This document shows positions 23,101 through 33,763 of a stretch of 64,000 bases of DNA, one piece after another. The stretch lies in the NCBI GenBank assembly GCA_013396525.1, contig VWYX01000717.1, forward strand, positions 104,884 to 168,883. The letters are read 5' to 3'. The notes beneath the pieces are model-generated. The model saw only the letters and a list, made by a program, of their open reading frames with translations, ran no database searches and had not been told where the DNA came from. The DNA is from Chaetorhynchus papuensis (Eukaryota; Chordata; Aves; Passeriformes; Rhipiduridae). Position 1 is the first letter of the stretch; the number at the start of each line of letters is the position of its first letter. Made by a program: the position numbers and the translations under genes.

Positions 23101-26100
23101 AAAAGTCCTTAAAATTAAACTTTTAAATTTTCAGGCACCTATGACTCCTTGCTCGACACACAGCTGTGTTTTCCGTGTTCTTTATCACTGCAAAATTCTC
23201 CTTAACCCTGGACAAATCCCTGTGGCACAGCTATTCCTGCCTGTGAAATCAGACACAGCAAGGCTCTGGAATGATCCAGACCCTGGTCCCAGAACAGCCT
23301 GTCCCCATGGGCACTGCCAGCTGACCCAGGAGCACTGACAGCACTGCCACAGGCCTGCCAAGCTGCCAGCAGGGAGATACAGCACAGCTCTCACAGGTAA
23401 AAACCACAATCCCATAAAATCAAACCTGTTCTGGGTATATCTGCATAGAAGATTCTTCAGTGCATCAAGAGAAAAAAAAATGAACAGCCAAAGATTGGCA
23501 TTCTGCAATGAAGCTTAAGGGGAAAAATGACCAGAAACACTAACATTCATGGGTAAGATACACCCAATAATTGACTTAAGAAGTACTTCCCAGAAACCAT
23601 TCATCTCAAATTTTCTAGTACTGCAATATCCCTTTATGTCCTCGGAATGAGGTGCTCCTCAAAGACAGTTTCTCATTTCTAGTGCTCCCATAAAGGCAAG
23701 TTACAGTTAAACAGATTTGACTTTCATCCCATTCTACACCAAGTCTTAAAAAAAATAAAGATTCTCCACTAAAGAAAGACTGAAGGAATTTATACACTAT
23801 CCAGCAAAACTGAATTTCTGGTACAAATGAAAACGTACAAGCCCTGTGTGTCTCCAGGAGGGAGAGCACCTTGGTCTCTTTCTTACTGAGATAATGGGAC
23901 TGTAATTTCTGACTAATTGGTGGTAAAATTAAGTCCCATCCTTGTAGGGCTGCCACTGAAAACCCTTCAAGTTGTAAGGCACATTCTTCTCTCCCCAATG
24001 CCACCTTTTACAGCTTTATTCAAAAAATAAATTATCCTATTTAAAATACACTTCAAAGGCCCAGACTTTCAGAAGGCAACTGAGGAAACCCCTCTGAACC
24101 TCCGTGTTTTGGCAACCCAGGGGATAAACAGAGCTCGGGGGACTCACCGAGGGCCCTGGCCACGGCCAGGAAGGGGATCTGGTCGATGACGGTGCTGCGG
24201 CGCACGGGGCCGTTGTGGCTCAGGCGCGGCCTCTTCCACACCACGCGGTTCACACCAGACTTATTGATCACACTGAAAGCACCAGAGAGGGCACAGGTTA
24301 GACAGCAATGAGGCAAAACCAGCTAAATATGCAAATGTGGAGGCAACAGTGACCTCAGGCACCCTCAGGGAAGTGCACAGCACAATGAAGTATTTCAAAA
24401 CACGCAAGAGCACTTCGATAATTCCTCATGAAGCCAAGGGGGGAAGTGAGAGATGAAGGACAGAAGAAAATGAAAAGCAAAGGAATGAAGACCTGGAAGA
24501 AATTCTGGCTGGTTACAACGTGTGCAAGAGTGTCTTTAATCTGTCAGAGATGGAGCAGAACTGGACTCGCCTCCCTCAGATCAGGACTGTCAACACCAGC
24601 TACCTCAGGTGTAAATACCACACAGTTCCTCCTTCAGCCTTCTCCATCTCTCAGGATTTGGCAGTACAGGGCAGCAGGGCACAGTTGAAACAGCAGAAAA
24701 GAAAGGAGCAGCCTCCTGAAAGGATTTGCTTAATGGAAGGAACACCAACAGGAGGCAGACACAAAAGAGGAATTGTCCCCAGTTGGTGTCTGCAGGAAGC
24801 AGGAGATAGGGAGAACAGCTCTGCATTTGCATGTGAACACCTGCTCTGAGGCACTGAGAACTGGTTTAGCTCTCCCAGATGGCACTGGAGGGTCAAAAGA
24901 ACTACAGAGAGAATAACTGGGGCAGCTGTGTCAGGCAGGGAAGAAAGAAGAATGGAGTAGGAACCATCAAGGAATAAGAGCTAATGAAACCAGGAACTAG
25001 CAAAGCTTGGTCCCAAACAAACTAGGAACTAGATACTTGAAAGTTCCTTTCATCCAAGGAACAGCCATTGATAATTACAAACTGAGCAGCTCTGGAACAG
25101 CCTCAAGATTCCTCATGCTGAAGCCATTCAAGAAGCACTTCCTGACACTTCAAAGGCCTTAACAACAAGGGCATGTTCAGCTCCATCCAGAGCACGGCAA
25201 AGTCACAAACACCTCATCCTAAAACTTGATCTCATCCACTTGTACAGCTAATGACCACACAAAGCTCACTTCAGTCACTGTTGGAAAGAAAACCTCATCC
25301 CACACTGTTACTGGGAAAACATCATTTTAATGGAAGACTCCATCATGCTCTCCCATTAACTGTTCCCAGTTTGCTCCCATGAAAGACCAGACATTCCCAA
25401 GCACAGCTGCACAGTTCCACCTCATTCCCACCATGTGCCTCACAGCCAGCCTGGGAAAAACAGGAGGAGCACCAGTAAAAATAAAAAAAAAAATTAAAAA
25501 TTAACCATTCCTGTAGATACGAAGTTTCAGGGAATGCTTTTTTTTTGAACCTCCAGAGACTTCCAATCTCTAAGAAACACCTTGGAAACCTACAGCAAAA
25601 CTGCAGGTTATCTCTCCTGCAAAACAGCCCGTGATCAACTCCCACCTGCCAGAGACACAAATATCTGAAGGTTAATGGGCTGACAGGGTTCCCAGATGAA
25701 TGATGTCAACAGGAAAACCTTCAGTGATCCCTGCTCCAAGGAGGAAACCGTGCCCATCCATCTGGTGCGGCGCCGGGAGAACGCAGAGCTCCCAGATCCG
25801 AGCCCAGGGTGCTGTCTCCAAACATTTGTGCCACCTGACAGAGCCCTGCCTGCTTCCCCTCCCTCCCAGGGAACACCTACCCACCCCAGCTCGGATGTGC
25901 CAACATCTGCCAGCTCCTGCCAGGGAAAGAATGGCTCCTGGAAAGGCAGGTGCCAAACCGCGGCATTAAACACAGCAAAGGCAGGGTCTTGTTACAAATC
26001 CAGGATTTTTCTTATGTTCCCTAAGCAGAAGCTTTGAGGAGCCTACTCAACAGCTGCCATTGTCATCTCAGGGACAATGCACAACGCCTGAGAAATTATA

Positions 26101-29100
26101 GTGTTGTGACAAACTGGATATTCCAGACCTCGTATCATTTTACCTATGGGGAAAGGCAATTTGCCCAAGCTGCTGGTTCCTCAGAATTTAAAGGAAAATA
26201 GGCCAGAAATTACCATCTCCACTTGCAAAAAGTTGTTGGTGACCATTTAGAGCTGTAACCACCCCTCAGCTGTGTGATCCACCAGGAAATTAAAATTCTG
26301 GGTATACCATAAACCACTAGCAAAAACCACAACTGTTTAACAATGGATCCCTGTAATTTATTCCCCAATAAGCTGTAAAAAAAAAAATAAGAGGACAAAA
26401 GAGAAACAGCTCCTCATGTGCCCTCCCAAAACAAGCTCAAGCTTAGTTCAGTGAAAGCAGACACACTCACCTGCCCCCAAGGCCCTCAATTCTCTCCCTT
26501 TCTTTGGGAAGTTCTGGCTTGTGGTCCTGTGTCACCTCCACAGCTCTCACAAAGTCATCCTTGGGGTCATCCTGGACCCCCAGCACCACTCCCGAGTCTC
26601 CCACGTGGGCCACGTACATCTTGGAGCCGCGGATGATCACCACGCTGGCCGTGGTCCCCGACGTGCTGGGCAGGCCTGTCATGGTCTTGGGCCACTCTGC
26701 TGCAAGGAGAAACGAGGCAAGAAACAAACAAAAACCATGGGTTTAGTTCTGGGGAACTGGGAATGTCTTGAAGGGTGTCTCAGAGGCTTGTGGGATGTTA
26801 GAACACAGCCTGAGCTTAACCACAGCCAGGCCAAGAGGTGTCCCCAGGTCCCCCCATTCCCTTAACATCCCCCCCAAGCCTCAGCTTAAACTGACACAGC
26901 ATCAAAGCACCACAATAGGGTTCAAAAAGCTGTCTCCTCTGGTTGGATATCCCAAGCATCACTAGAAGAACACAGGGGAAGACATGCTCCTTGGGGGCTG
27001 AACAGGATCAACCTAGTGTTTCATTGAGATTTACTCTTCACTTCCCTTTCTGAAGTGGTAGAAATGTCATAAATTCAGTTATTTGCCTGGATATTTGATT
27101 GGCAATCAGGATTTGTGGACATTCCTGATCCCCCTGGAAGGGAGAAAAGCTGCTATTTTACTTTCATAGGCTGCACAACAACATTTTAGGCTGAACAACG
27201 TCTCAAATGTTTTATTCACATTTCCCTTTGGACGACTGAATAATTCAGATTCTCTCAGTATGCTCCCCTTAAATTCTACAGGAGATATCCCTGGAATTCA
27301 GAGTAATAACACACCTACACTGGTGTGAACTACACGTGGTCAGGGAAATCTCTCTCAACTGCTCTGTCCTCAAATCACTTCTATGAACTTGCTGTTACAC
27401 TACTCTCCCCAGTTACATCCAATCCAAATTTCTCTTTCATGCCTTTCCTATTTTTGTATCTACACATTCAAGTTCATCTTCTCCCAAAACTGCACAAATT
27501 GGCTGAGGCAACACCCCCATCGAGCCAGCCCAGCCACACCATCCTCCTCCCCACCCCAGCACCCACAAAAACCAGGCTCAGCTCCCAGTTATCAGTCGAT
27601 TCCAACTGTCAACAGCAACCTCATGTTTCTTCTTCACTGCACCCACTCACGTCTTCAGACAAACTCCAAAGGGAGCCTCATCTCCCTGTCACATTCTATC
27701 TCCTGCACTTCACAAGTCAGGCTCACACAGCACAACACCAAAATTCCACTGTGACACAAGCTGTTTGCAGGAAATACCCAACTCAGGCTGCCAAAGCACC
27801 GTATTCTCTATCTGTGCCTGTGGCACAACAAACACACAGCAAATAAACACAAGAGGAAAGAAAAGGAAAACACAGTTACACCTTACCCTCTGTGAAAAGA
27901 GGGATTTTAAACTTCTAAAGCTTTAAACAGAATCGAAAATATGAGGAATTTGGGTTCTAGTGCTACTGAACAATGCTCAGGTGCCTGAGGGAAGAAGGCA
28001 CAGAAGAGAGCTGATGGAGAAGGAGAATTTGGAGAAGCAGAATTCACAGGCAGTATGAGGACAAAAGCTGCATTTCCTCAGTGTGAGCTAACAAGACATC
28101 CAGCATAATTTAAACATTTAAGTTCCAACAGTTCTAGCTTTGTGTTCTAAATACTAAAACACACTTTCTCCCTAGGAGCAGCTTTATTTCAAGAACACAA
28201 ACATTCAATCAGCTTATTGGAAGTACTTTGTCTGGCAGTTTTAACTGTGGATATTAAATCTAACACATTCCAAATGGAAAGCAAATAAGGGAGGGAGCCA
28301 AGTGGTAATGAGGACTTCAACCACGCACTTAACAGCAAACAAGCTGCAACTAATGAGTTTTTGTCAGTGTAACAACCCCTGAACAGCAATAAAATATATT
28401 AGAGAGTCAAATCAGTCTTTATGGGGATGGGGAGCAGAGAGAAGGAAATCACCCACTTGTGGGAGAAAGAATGATGCAGCAGCCTCAGATTTTAGGCTCA
28501 ACAAAACCAGAAATTATCTGCCTGTCATCCAGGGACTGTAGTTCATACCTTGCTCCTGTTCAGAGATAAGTATTAGATACAGCCCAGTTCTCTCTTTAGA
28601 GACTGTGTCTCACCAGAAACCAGCAAAAGTGTCAAAACTGCTGGGTTTTCTTCTGAGTTCAAGTATTAAAATCAAATCCATGTACCCAACTCCTCCACGG
28701 ATCAGGAGCATCAACAGAACCTCTTTCTAAAACATTTTTCCCCCTCTGCTCTTCACACTGCCCTTCACACTCAGCTTTGTAACTTTGAACTCATAAACTC
28801 AACTGATTCTGTAGCTTCCAAAATGAACTCTTACTCCGGAAGCTCTTTAGCATTCAGAGAATTTTATTACTACAGAATCAATGCCAAAAATGATCACCAG
28901 TGGTAAAGGGGTATTTTTCTGGTTTAGTTTTTCTGCTACCGTCATGGTCCCTGTGGTTTGTGTCTATCAGGGGATACAGGGGATGACCCCAGAACTTCCA
29001 ACAACCAGGAGAGCAGTTCAGAACAAGCTTCCCTTCCAACAGCCAACTGGAAGCAATAAAGACTCCATCCTCCACCCCAAAATTCCAGACCATTCTCCCA

Positions 29101-31447
29101 CACACTTCAAGATACCAACATACCCAGTCTCCATTTCATGTCCACAGTGTCACCAACACACAGCTAGAGAGCTGCTTTACACATGGTAATATGGAAAATT
29201 ATTGCCTGTCAGTAGAATTCACACTGGGATTCTGTAACACAGGATGAAGTTATAAACTAGAGATAATAATGGGTTTGTCCCACAAAACTCAGGCTGTTAA
29301 GCACGTGCAGCAGGAATCAGGAGGAGCAAACATGCTCTGGAGTTTACTAAACAGCCCACCTCGAAGAGCCATCAAAGGCTCCCAGCCAGAGCTGTGTTGT
29401 TTCTCACAACAATTTAAATTGCTTCCACAACCCCGGTGCTGTTTGCTAAACACTCATTACTAAACAGAGCTTCCTGCACTCGGGCACTTCTCCTCCCTGC
29501 CTTCGGTGCTCACACAGACTTCCACTGACAAATAACACGCCAGGGACACAACAGCCAGAAAACTGAACTCCTTATCTTCCCCGCCCCGTGTCATCTCCCC
29601 CTGCTCACACATTTTGCTCCTTATCACCCAGCCCTGCAGCCCAGGAGGCCGCACACCCCATTGCCAAGGCTGTGGTCAAGTTCTGGAGCTTCCAGAATTC
29701 ACACCCTTCCCTCTGTGCTCAGTACCAGTGCGCCCTCAAACTCACTGTTCCTTCCCCTCTATCTCCTCAAGTACCTGACATTTGCACAACTTCTCTATTT
29801 TGCTATTCAAGAAAAAGGAAAATGAAACTGTTTTGAAACTCTAATTTCCCCCCACCCTCCTGAATCACTGCGTTGAAAGCCCGAGGTGCTCTGAGTGCAA
29901 TTCTTGCTTTTCAGGTTTCCCTCCCAAGCCATGCTGCTGTCACTGTCACTATTTTGAATCCAGTTTTACTGTGTTCCACACCTCTCTTCAAACGCTGTAC
30001 GCTGCTCTTGCTTTTTCTCTGAGGGTTTTGAATGCCTGAATGCATAAACAATAAACACATATTCTACACACTCTATATAAACAACCATGCTCTAAGTAGA
30101 ACCTTCATCTTACGAAGAAAAACAGCCTTTCAGAAACTCAAACTGCAGCCTCACAGGACCTCGGGGAGAAGGATGAGTATAGGAATGATGACTGTCACTT
30201 GTCTGGGCATGCTCCTCTCCTTAACGCTTACTTATTTACGACCACAACTTGTATGCTACTGCAGTTAAACAACTAATATATGCATAAATACATAATGATG
30301 ATACCAAAATATAATGATGATATATATATTTATACATCAAAATCAGCCTCAGGATACTAAGCGTGTTTTCTGTTTTGTCGGGGACACCGCGTATTCCCCC
30401 ATGCTCACACAACATCATGAGCGAGTTATACACCAGCCACATTTCAATCCTTCCATGAGGACTCACAAAAACAGTTGGAAGCACCGTTAGGGGAAAACAC
30501 CGTTCCCAGCCCATTTCAGTTTGTTAACTGCTTTTTTTTTTTCTTTTCATGATGCAAGGGAAATCTAAGGGGGAGTTCAGTGCGATTCCCCAAGGCAACA
30601 AGATGAAGACCTTCCCAATGAATCGAATTTGGAGATCGACGTGTTTAACACCCTGAAAACAAACTGCAGCCCCTACCATCGGCACCATTCCCAGCTACGT
30701 AACACAACAGCGTGTCCTCGCCCTGTGTTTACATCTTCCTTCTCCTAGCGTGCCCTCCAGTTCCTCTTGTTTTCCCGAATTACTCGACTCAACGGCTGGG
30801 ATCCCCTCCCGCGCTCTGCCGCGATTCCCGGCGCGGGGATGGCAGCGATGGAGGGAGGGAAGGAGGGAGGGAGGCACTCACAATAGTGCGGGAGAGGGGG
30901 TGGAAAAGGCGGCTGGAAAGCGGCGCAGCGCGGGCGGAGCGGGGGCGGGCAGGGGGAGCGGAGCCCGCGGGAGGGCGCGGAGGGTCCGCGGCGGGCGCTG
31001 GGACTTACGCAGCTTTTTCCACATGGCGCGGTGGCAGGCGATGAAGCCCTTGCGCAGGGCCGCGCACACCTCGGCCGGCTCCGCCGAGCAGAAGCCCTTC
31101 TGCTTCTTGATGAAGCCCCACAGGTTCTCCCGGGCGAACTGGGCCGCCTCCCGCCCGCCGTGCCCGTCGCACACGGCGAAGAAGGCGACGGAGCGGCGCG
31201 GCCGCCGCCCGGGGCCGGTGCCGGGGGGCTGCGCCCCGTCCTCGGCCGCCCGCGGGGTCCCCCCCCGCCGCCGCCCGCTCTCGGCCGGGGGCTCGGCGCC
31301 GCTCGGGCCTGCGGGCGCCGCTCCGCCTTTGTGCGCCCCGGCCGGCGGCGGCTCGGGCTCCACCACGATGTGGGTCACGTCCTCCATGTATTTCCTGCCG
31401 CCCTGGTCGGAGAACACGCTCACCCCGAGCGCGTACGGCCCCTCCAT
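13650..31447 (-). CDS. PPM1D: PPM1D (WIP1), PP2C-type Ser/Thr phosphatase, six exons
   Basis: PPM1D is a nuclear Mg/Mn-dependent phosphatase. It is induced by p53 and dephosphorylates p38 MAPK, ATM, CHK1/2, gamma-H2AX and p53, ending the DNA-damage response. Exons are 31447-31009, 26699-26471, 24272-24148, 18544-18354, exon 5 (visible 17308-17090) and 14195-13650. Phases agree throughout. PP2C metal-site motifs are AVCDGHGG (Asp94), HVGDSG (Asp181), GSDGLWN (Asp303) and ADNTSAIVIC (exon 5). The WIP1-specific basic loop KRPRLSHNGPVRRS and the C-terminal CVC are intact. About seven codons at the start of exon 5 fall in the N gap. With those added the protein would be about 589 residues, compared with 605 in human. 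The difference lies mainly in the proline-rich loop of exon 1 and the variable tail. The start was chosen because MEGPYALGVSVFSDQGG aligns with the family N terminus. Confidence 0.97.
14240..14400 (-). repeat. CR1 LINE 3' fragment
   Basis: The sequence reads ACTCACAGAATGATTTGGGA, AGGGACCTTAAAGATCTCTC and GGGCAGGGACACCTTCCACT. This is the reverse complement of the CR1 3' end, so the copy lies in minus orientation. It sits only about 45 bases from the exon 6 acceptor. Confidence 0.88.
16843..16882 (-). repeat. Short CR1 3'-end scrap
   Basis: TTCACAGAATATCCAGAGCT followed by GGAAGAGACCCACACAGATC resembles the complement of a CR1 3' end. It is only about 40 bases, so the call is tentative. Confidence 0.45.
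17090..17308 (-). CDS. PPM1D: PPM1D exon 5 (5' end missing in assembly gap)
   Basis: The visible 73 codons encode ARMLVGRALGRWRQRMLRAD, then NTSAIVIC and a variable stretch ending TPSRCCTPPLK before donor GTAAGG. The acceptor and about seven codons (GEHGQSC in human, from memory) are inside the Ns, so the true start is probably near 17329. The exon is unusually GC-rich (for example GGGACGGCGACGAGGAGC on the sense strand), which may explain the sequencing gap. Confidence 0.93.
17309..17718. other. Assembly gap (410 Ns)
   Basis: A run of 410 undetermined bases hides the 5' end of PPM1D exon 5 and its acceptor, plus part of intron 4. The true length is unknown. Confidence 0.99.
17719..18353 (-). 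other. PPM1D intron 4 (visible part)
   Basis: AT-rich unique sequence without a recognised feature. It begins at the gap with a short CA-rich patch (ACACAGGGTG, ACACAGACACACGC). Confidence 0.7.
18354..18544 (-). CDS. PPM1D: PPM1D exon 4
   Basis: The exon has 191 nt with acceptor TTGGCCAG and donor GTGAGA. It encodes DLWSYDFYSGEFVVSPEPDT and [20 protein letters not shown], ending EEKKYFM in phase 0. The Asp of GSDGLW is a metal ligand. Confidence 0.97.
18545..24147 (-). other. PPM1D intron 3
   Basis: The intron is 5.6 kb. Most is unremarkable AT-rich DNA. A block at about 19835-20400 stands out for GC-rich cores mixed with TAAT-type homeodomain sites and is listed as a candidate conserved element. 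No exon, RNA gene or CR1 was recognised. Confidence 0.7.
19835..20400. promoter_or_regulatory. Candidate conserved non-coding element in PPM1D intron 3
   Basis: Within an AT-rich intron this block has CpGs (GCCGGCGGGGCCGGCC near 19852) next to GCTAATGAGGGCTAATTAAA at 19928-19947, GCAATTATTGGATG near 20059 and TTCATTAATTCGGG near 20306. It has no interspersed-repeat signature and no plausible reading frame. The mix is typical of developmental enhancers, but conservation cannot be tested here. Confidence 0.4.
24148..24272 (-). CDS. PPM1D: PPM1D exon 3
   Basis: The exon has 125 nt with acceptor CTTTCAG and donor GTGAGT. It encodes VINKSGVNRVVWKRPRL, SHNGPVRRSTVIDQIPFLAV and ARAL. This is the WIP1-specific basic B-loop, which contributes to substrate recognition and carries a KRPR nuclear-localisation motif. 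Confidence 0.97.
24273..26470 (-). other. PPM1D intron 2
   Basis: The intron is 2.2 kb of unique sequence with a small oligo-A patch near 25486-25500. I see no exon or recognised repeat. Confidence 0.7.
26471..26699 (-). CDS. PPM1D: PPM1D exon 2
   Basis: The exon has 229 nt with acceptor CCTTGCAG and donor GTGAGT. It encodes EWPKTMTGLPSTSGTTASVV, then MYVAHVGDSGVVLG with the PP2C GDSG motif, and TQDHKPELPKERERIEGLGG. Confidence 0.97.
26700..31008 (-). other. PPM1D intron 1
   Basis: The intron is 4.3 kb. It is AT-rich apart from the right end, where it joins the promoter CpG island. It has an AT dinucleotide stretch near 30320-30335, a T run near 30531-30543 and a G-rich purine tract at 30847-30873. 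No exon was recognised. Confidence 0.7.
30853..30871 (+). other. G-quadruplex-capable purine tract in PPM1D intron 1
   Basis: Four GGG runs lie within 19 bases (GGGAGGGAAGGAGGGAGGG) on the plus strand, about 140 bases downstream of the PPM1D exon 1 donor. PPM1D is transcribed from the opposite strand, so its RNA is C-rich here. Confidence 0.5.
31009..31447 (-). CDS. PPM1D: PPM1D exon 1
   Basis: The exon has 439 nt and 146 codons plus one base. It encodes VSVFSDQGGRKYMEDVTHIV, then a Pro/Gly/Ala-rich loop (about residues 31-85) that differs strongly from the human one, then SVAFFAVCDGHGGREAAQFA and GFIKKQKGF. The donor is GTAAGT. The frame is open upstream for a further 115 codons to an ATG at 31792. 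The family start at 31447 is preferred. Confidence 0.95.
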
Positions 31448-31560
31448 GGGGAGAAGGGGGGGCGGCTCCGCGCGGCGGCACCCGCCGCTGCCCGTCCGCC
31501 GACGACTATTGCCGCAGGAGGCGGCGGCGCTCGGGCATGTCCGCGGCGGCCCCGGGCCGC
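31448..31560 (-). other. PPM1D: PPM1D 5' UTR (approximate)
   Basis: The sequence directly upstream of the PPM1D ATG is expected to be leader. The frame is open through it, so length cannot be judged from stops. The upper limit given is arbitrary. Confidence 0.4.
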
Positions 31561-33689
31561 TCCCGCTGCCGCTCCCTGCGCCCGCCGGAACGGGAACGGG
31601 CCCGGCCCGGCCGCGCCCAGCGCCCCCTGCCGGCCCCGCCGCGGCGGAAGGGAAGGGAAGGGGCGGCGGGCGCGGCCGGGGCTCCGCGGCGCCCTCTGCG
31701 GCCGGCGGGAGGGAGCGCGGCGGCGCCGGCGAGCCCCAAAACGCAGCAGAGCGCGGGCGGGACGGGACCCACCGGGATCCGTCCGCTCCCACTGCCGGCC
31801 CTGCACCGACACCACAACGATCCCGCCCTGGGCACCCCCGGCAGCGCTGTCCGAACGCTCCTGGAGCTCCGGCAGCCTCGGGGCCGTGCCCATTCCCTGG
31901 GGAGCCTGGGCAGTGCCCAGCACCCTCTGGGGGAAGAACCTTTGGCTGATCTCCCGCCTAAACCTCCCCTGACACGGCTTCAGGCCGTTCCCTCGGGAGC
32001 TGTCACTGCTCAGCAGAGAGAGCAGTGCCTGCCCCTCCTCTCGCCCTCCCGAGGAAGCTGTGGGGAGCGATGGGTGTCCCCTGGGTCCCTCACGACAGGC
32101 GCGCCAAAAAGGCTTCACACGGACCTCGGTAACTACGAGCAGGATGCAGAACCAGAAGCGGTTCCCCGCATTGCTCCAGGAATCCCCTGGGTGTTACTCA
32201 GCGTCCTTCCCTGCTCCAGGAACCCCGCTGTTACTCAAAGCTGCTCCTTGCTTTCGTCCCCGTTTTCCCAGTTGATTCCCACCAACGACCCCTCTGGAAT
32301 TACGCATCCCTGCACCGTTTTACACTCATGACTATTTAAGACGTTCCCTTCACGCTGGAGGGGTTTGTGCATTTCATTTTTATAGCTGAAATTCCAGACA
32401 TTGTTTTACTGCCAGCTCCCAGAGCCCCTTCCCGCTACAGCGAAAACCACCACGGAATTTTGCAAAAATACTTCCCTGGAGATAATTGTTTGGCTTAAGG
32501 ACTGCAAGCCCTTTGGATTTCCTTCCATCAACCACATTAAAGTCAGCAGTATTTAAGAAATGAAAACTATATCAACAAAGCTTTGGATTCCTGGAGGGCT
32601 GAGGGATTTGCCAACCCTTAATGAATTAATCCACACTAATCCAATCAGGTAACGATCCCTTCCTACTTTACAGGTGTTTATACCATCAGATCAATCACCA
32701 GCTCATCAGCCCCAATATAGAATTGCTTTAAAAATCTGACCATTAAGTTTCATAACAGTATTTTATATAAGTATATTGGGCATTTCAACAGTGTGTGAAG
32801 GAGACAAAGACTAATTTGAGCTTTATGCAATCCCAAACATCACAATGTATCACTATTTCCCTCTTAATTAACATAAAAAACCATGGACATGACACATGAA
32901 TGGCCTGGCCTGCAGCAGATCCACTGCCACCCACATTGCAGCACATTTTTAATTACAAAGTAGCCAGAAAGCAAACAAACTGACTTAAAACTATCAACAA
33001 CAACAACAACAAAAGACAAAACAACTTTGTAAGACCTATGTCACCACAGGGACAACTAAAGCCCATTACTTCCAAAAAAAGTTCAATATCCTTATTTTAT
33101 AGCTGGATAAATGTAGCCAGAGATGTCGTCATGTGAGGATTAGTCCCATTCAATATAGGTAATGCTTTCCTGAACAATTTAGAGTGGAAAATCACAAGCT
33201 ACTCCAGGAACAGAACCACACAGATTAGCTCCTACACCCCTACGCTTTACACAAACATCCCCTAGGTAGTCTGGTAAAAATAAGGAAACAAAGGAAAAAA
33301 ACCAGTCATGATGGAAGAAACTACTTTTCAAACCCCAAGGTATTTCTATCTTTTTATATCCAAGTATTGCTTTTGCCTTTTCAAGTGAAAAAGTGCCTCA
33401 TTTCTGTCAATACTTCTACAATCAAGACAATAACCCATATAAATCATACCTACACTCACAGATTTAATCAAATTACAATACATTAAAGATGTTTTTCCCT
33501 GCAACAACTACACTCTCCAAACTGCTGTTGGAAAAGCAAAGTGCTTCAAGATTTACAGGGCACACACCAGCAGATCCTGCGGCAACTCAAACCATATTTC
33601 CTCATTTTCTTCTGAAGTCCTTCAGCTCACAAAAAAACCCCTTCAACTAAACCAGACCCTCATAGAAATAGGAACATATAAAAGTTGAA

Positions 33690-33763
33690 GATGCGGGGAG
33701 AAAAACTTCTAATAAAGATGAAGTTTGATGCAGGGAGAAAAACTTTGTATAAAGATGAAGCGT
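33690..33763. repeat. 37-bp tandem duplication
   Basis: Two adjacent copies begin GATGCGGGGAGAAAAACTT and GATGCAGGGAGAAAAACTT and end with ATAAAGATGAAG plus three bases. They differ at a few positions, so the duplication is not brand new. Confidence 0.8.

Larger units (their letters stand above)
30780..31900. promoter_or_regulatory. CpG island and PPM1D promoter / first exon
   Basis: Very GC-rich, CpG-dense sequence covers PPM1D exon 1, its 5' UTR and upstream flank. There is no TATA box. A p53-type half-site GGGCATGTCC lies at 31533-31542, about 90 bases upstream of the ATG. Confidence 0.85.

Noticed and set aside
27325..27846. 173-codon plus-strand frame in PPM1D intron 1
   Set aside because: The product has no recognisable domain or paralogue, and Pro/Ser/Thr/His-rich composition from C-rich DNA. 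No splice or promoter context supports it.
30750..31949. 399-codon plus-strand open frame
   Set aside because: It is antisense to PPM1D exon 1 and its CpG island. The Pro/Arg/Ala-rich product reflects GC-rich sequence lacking stops, and no domain is recognisable.
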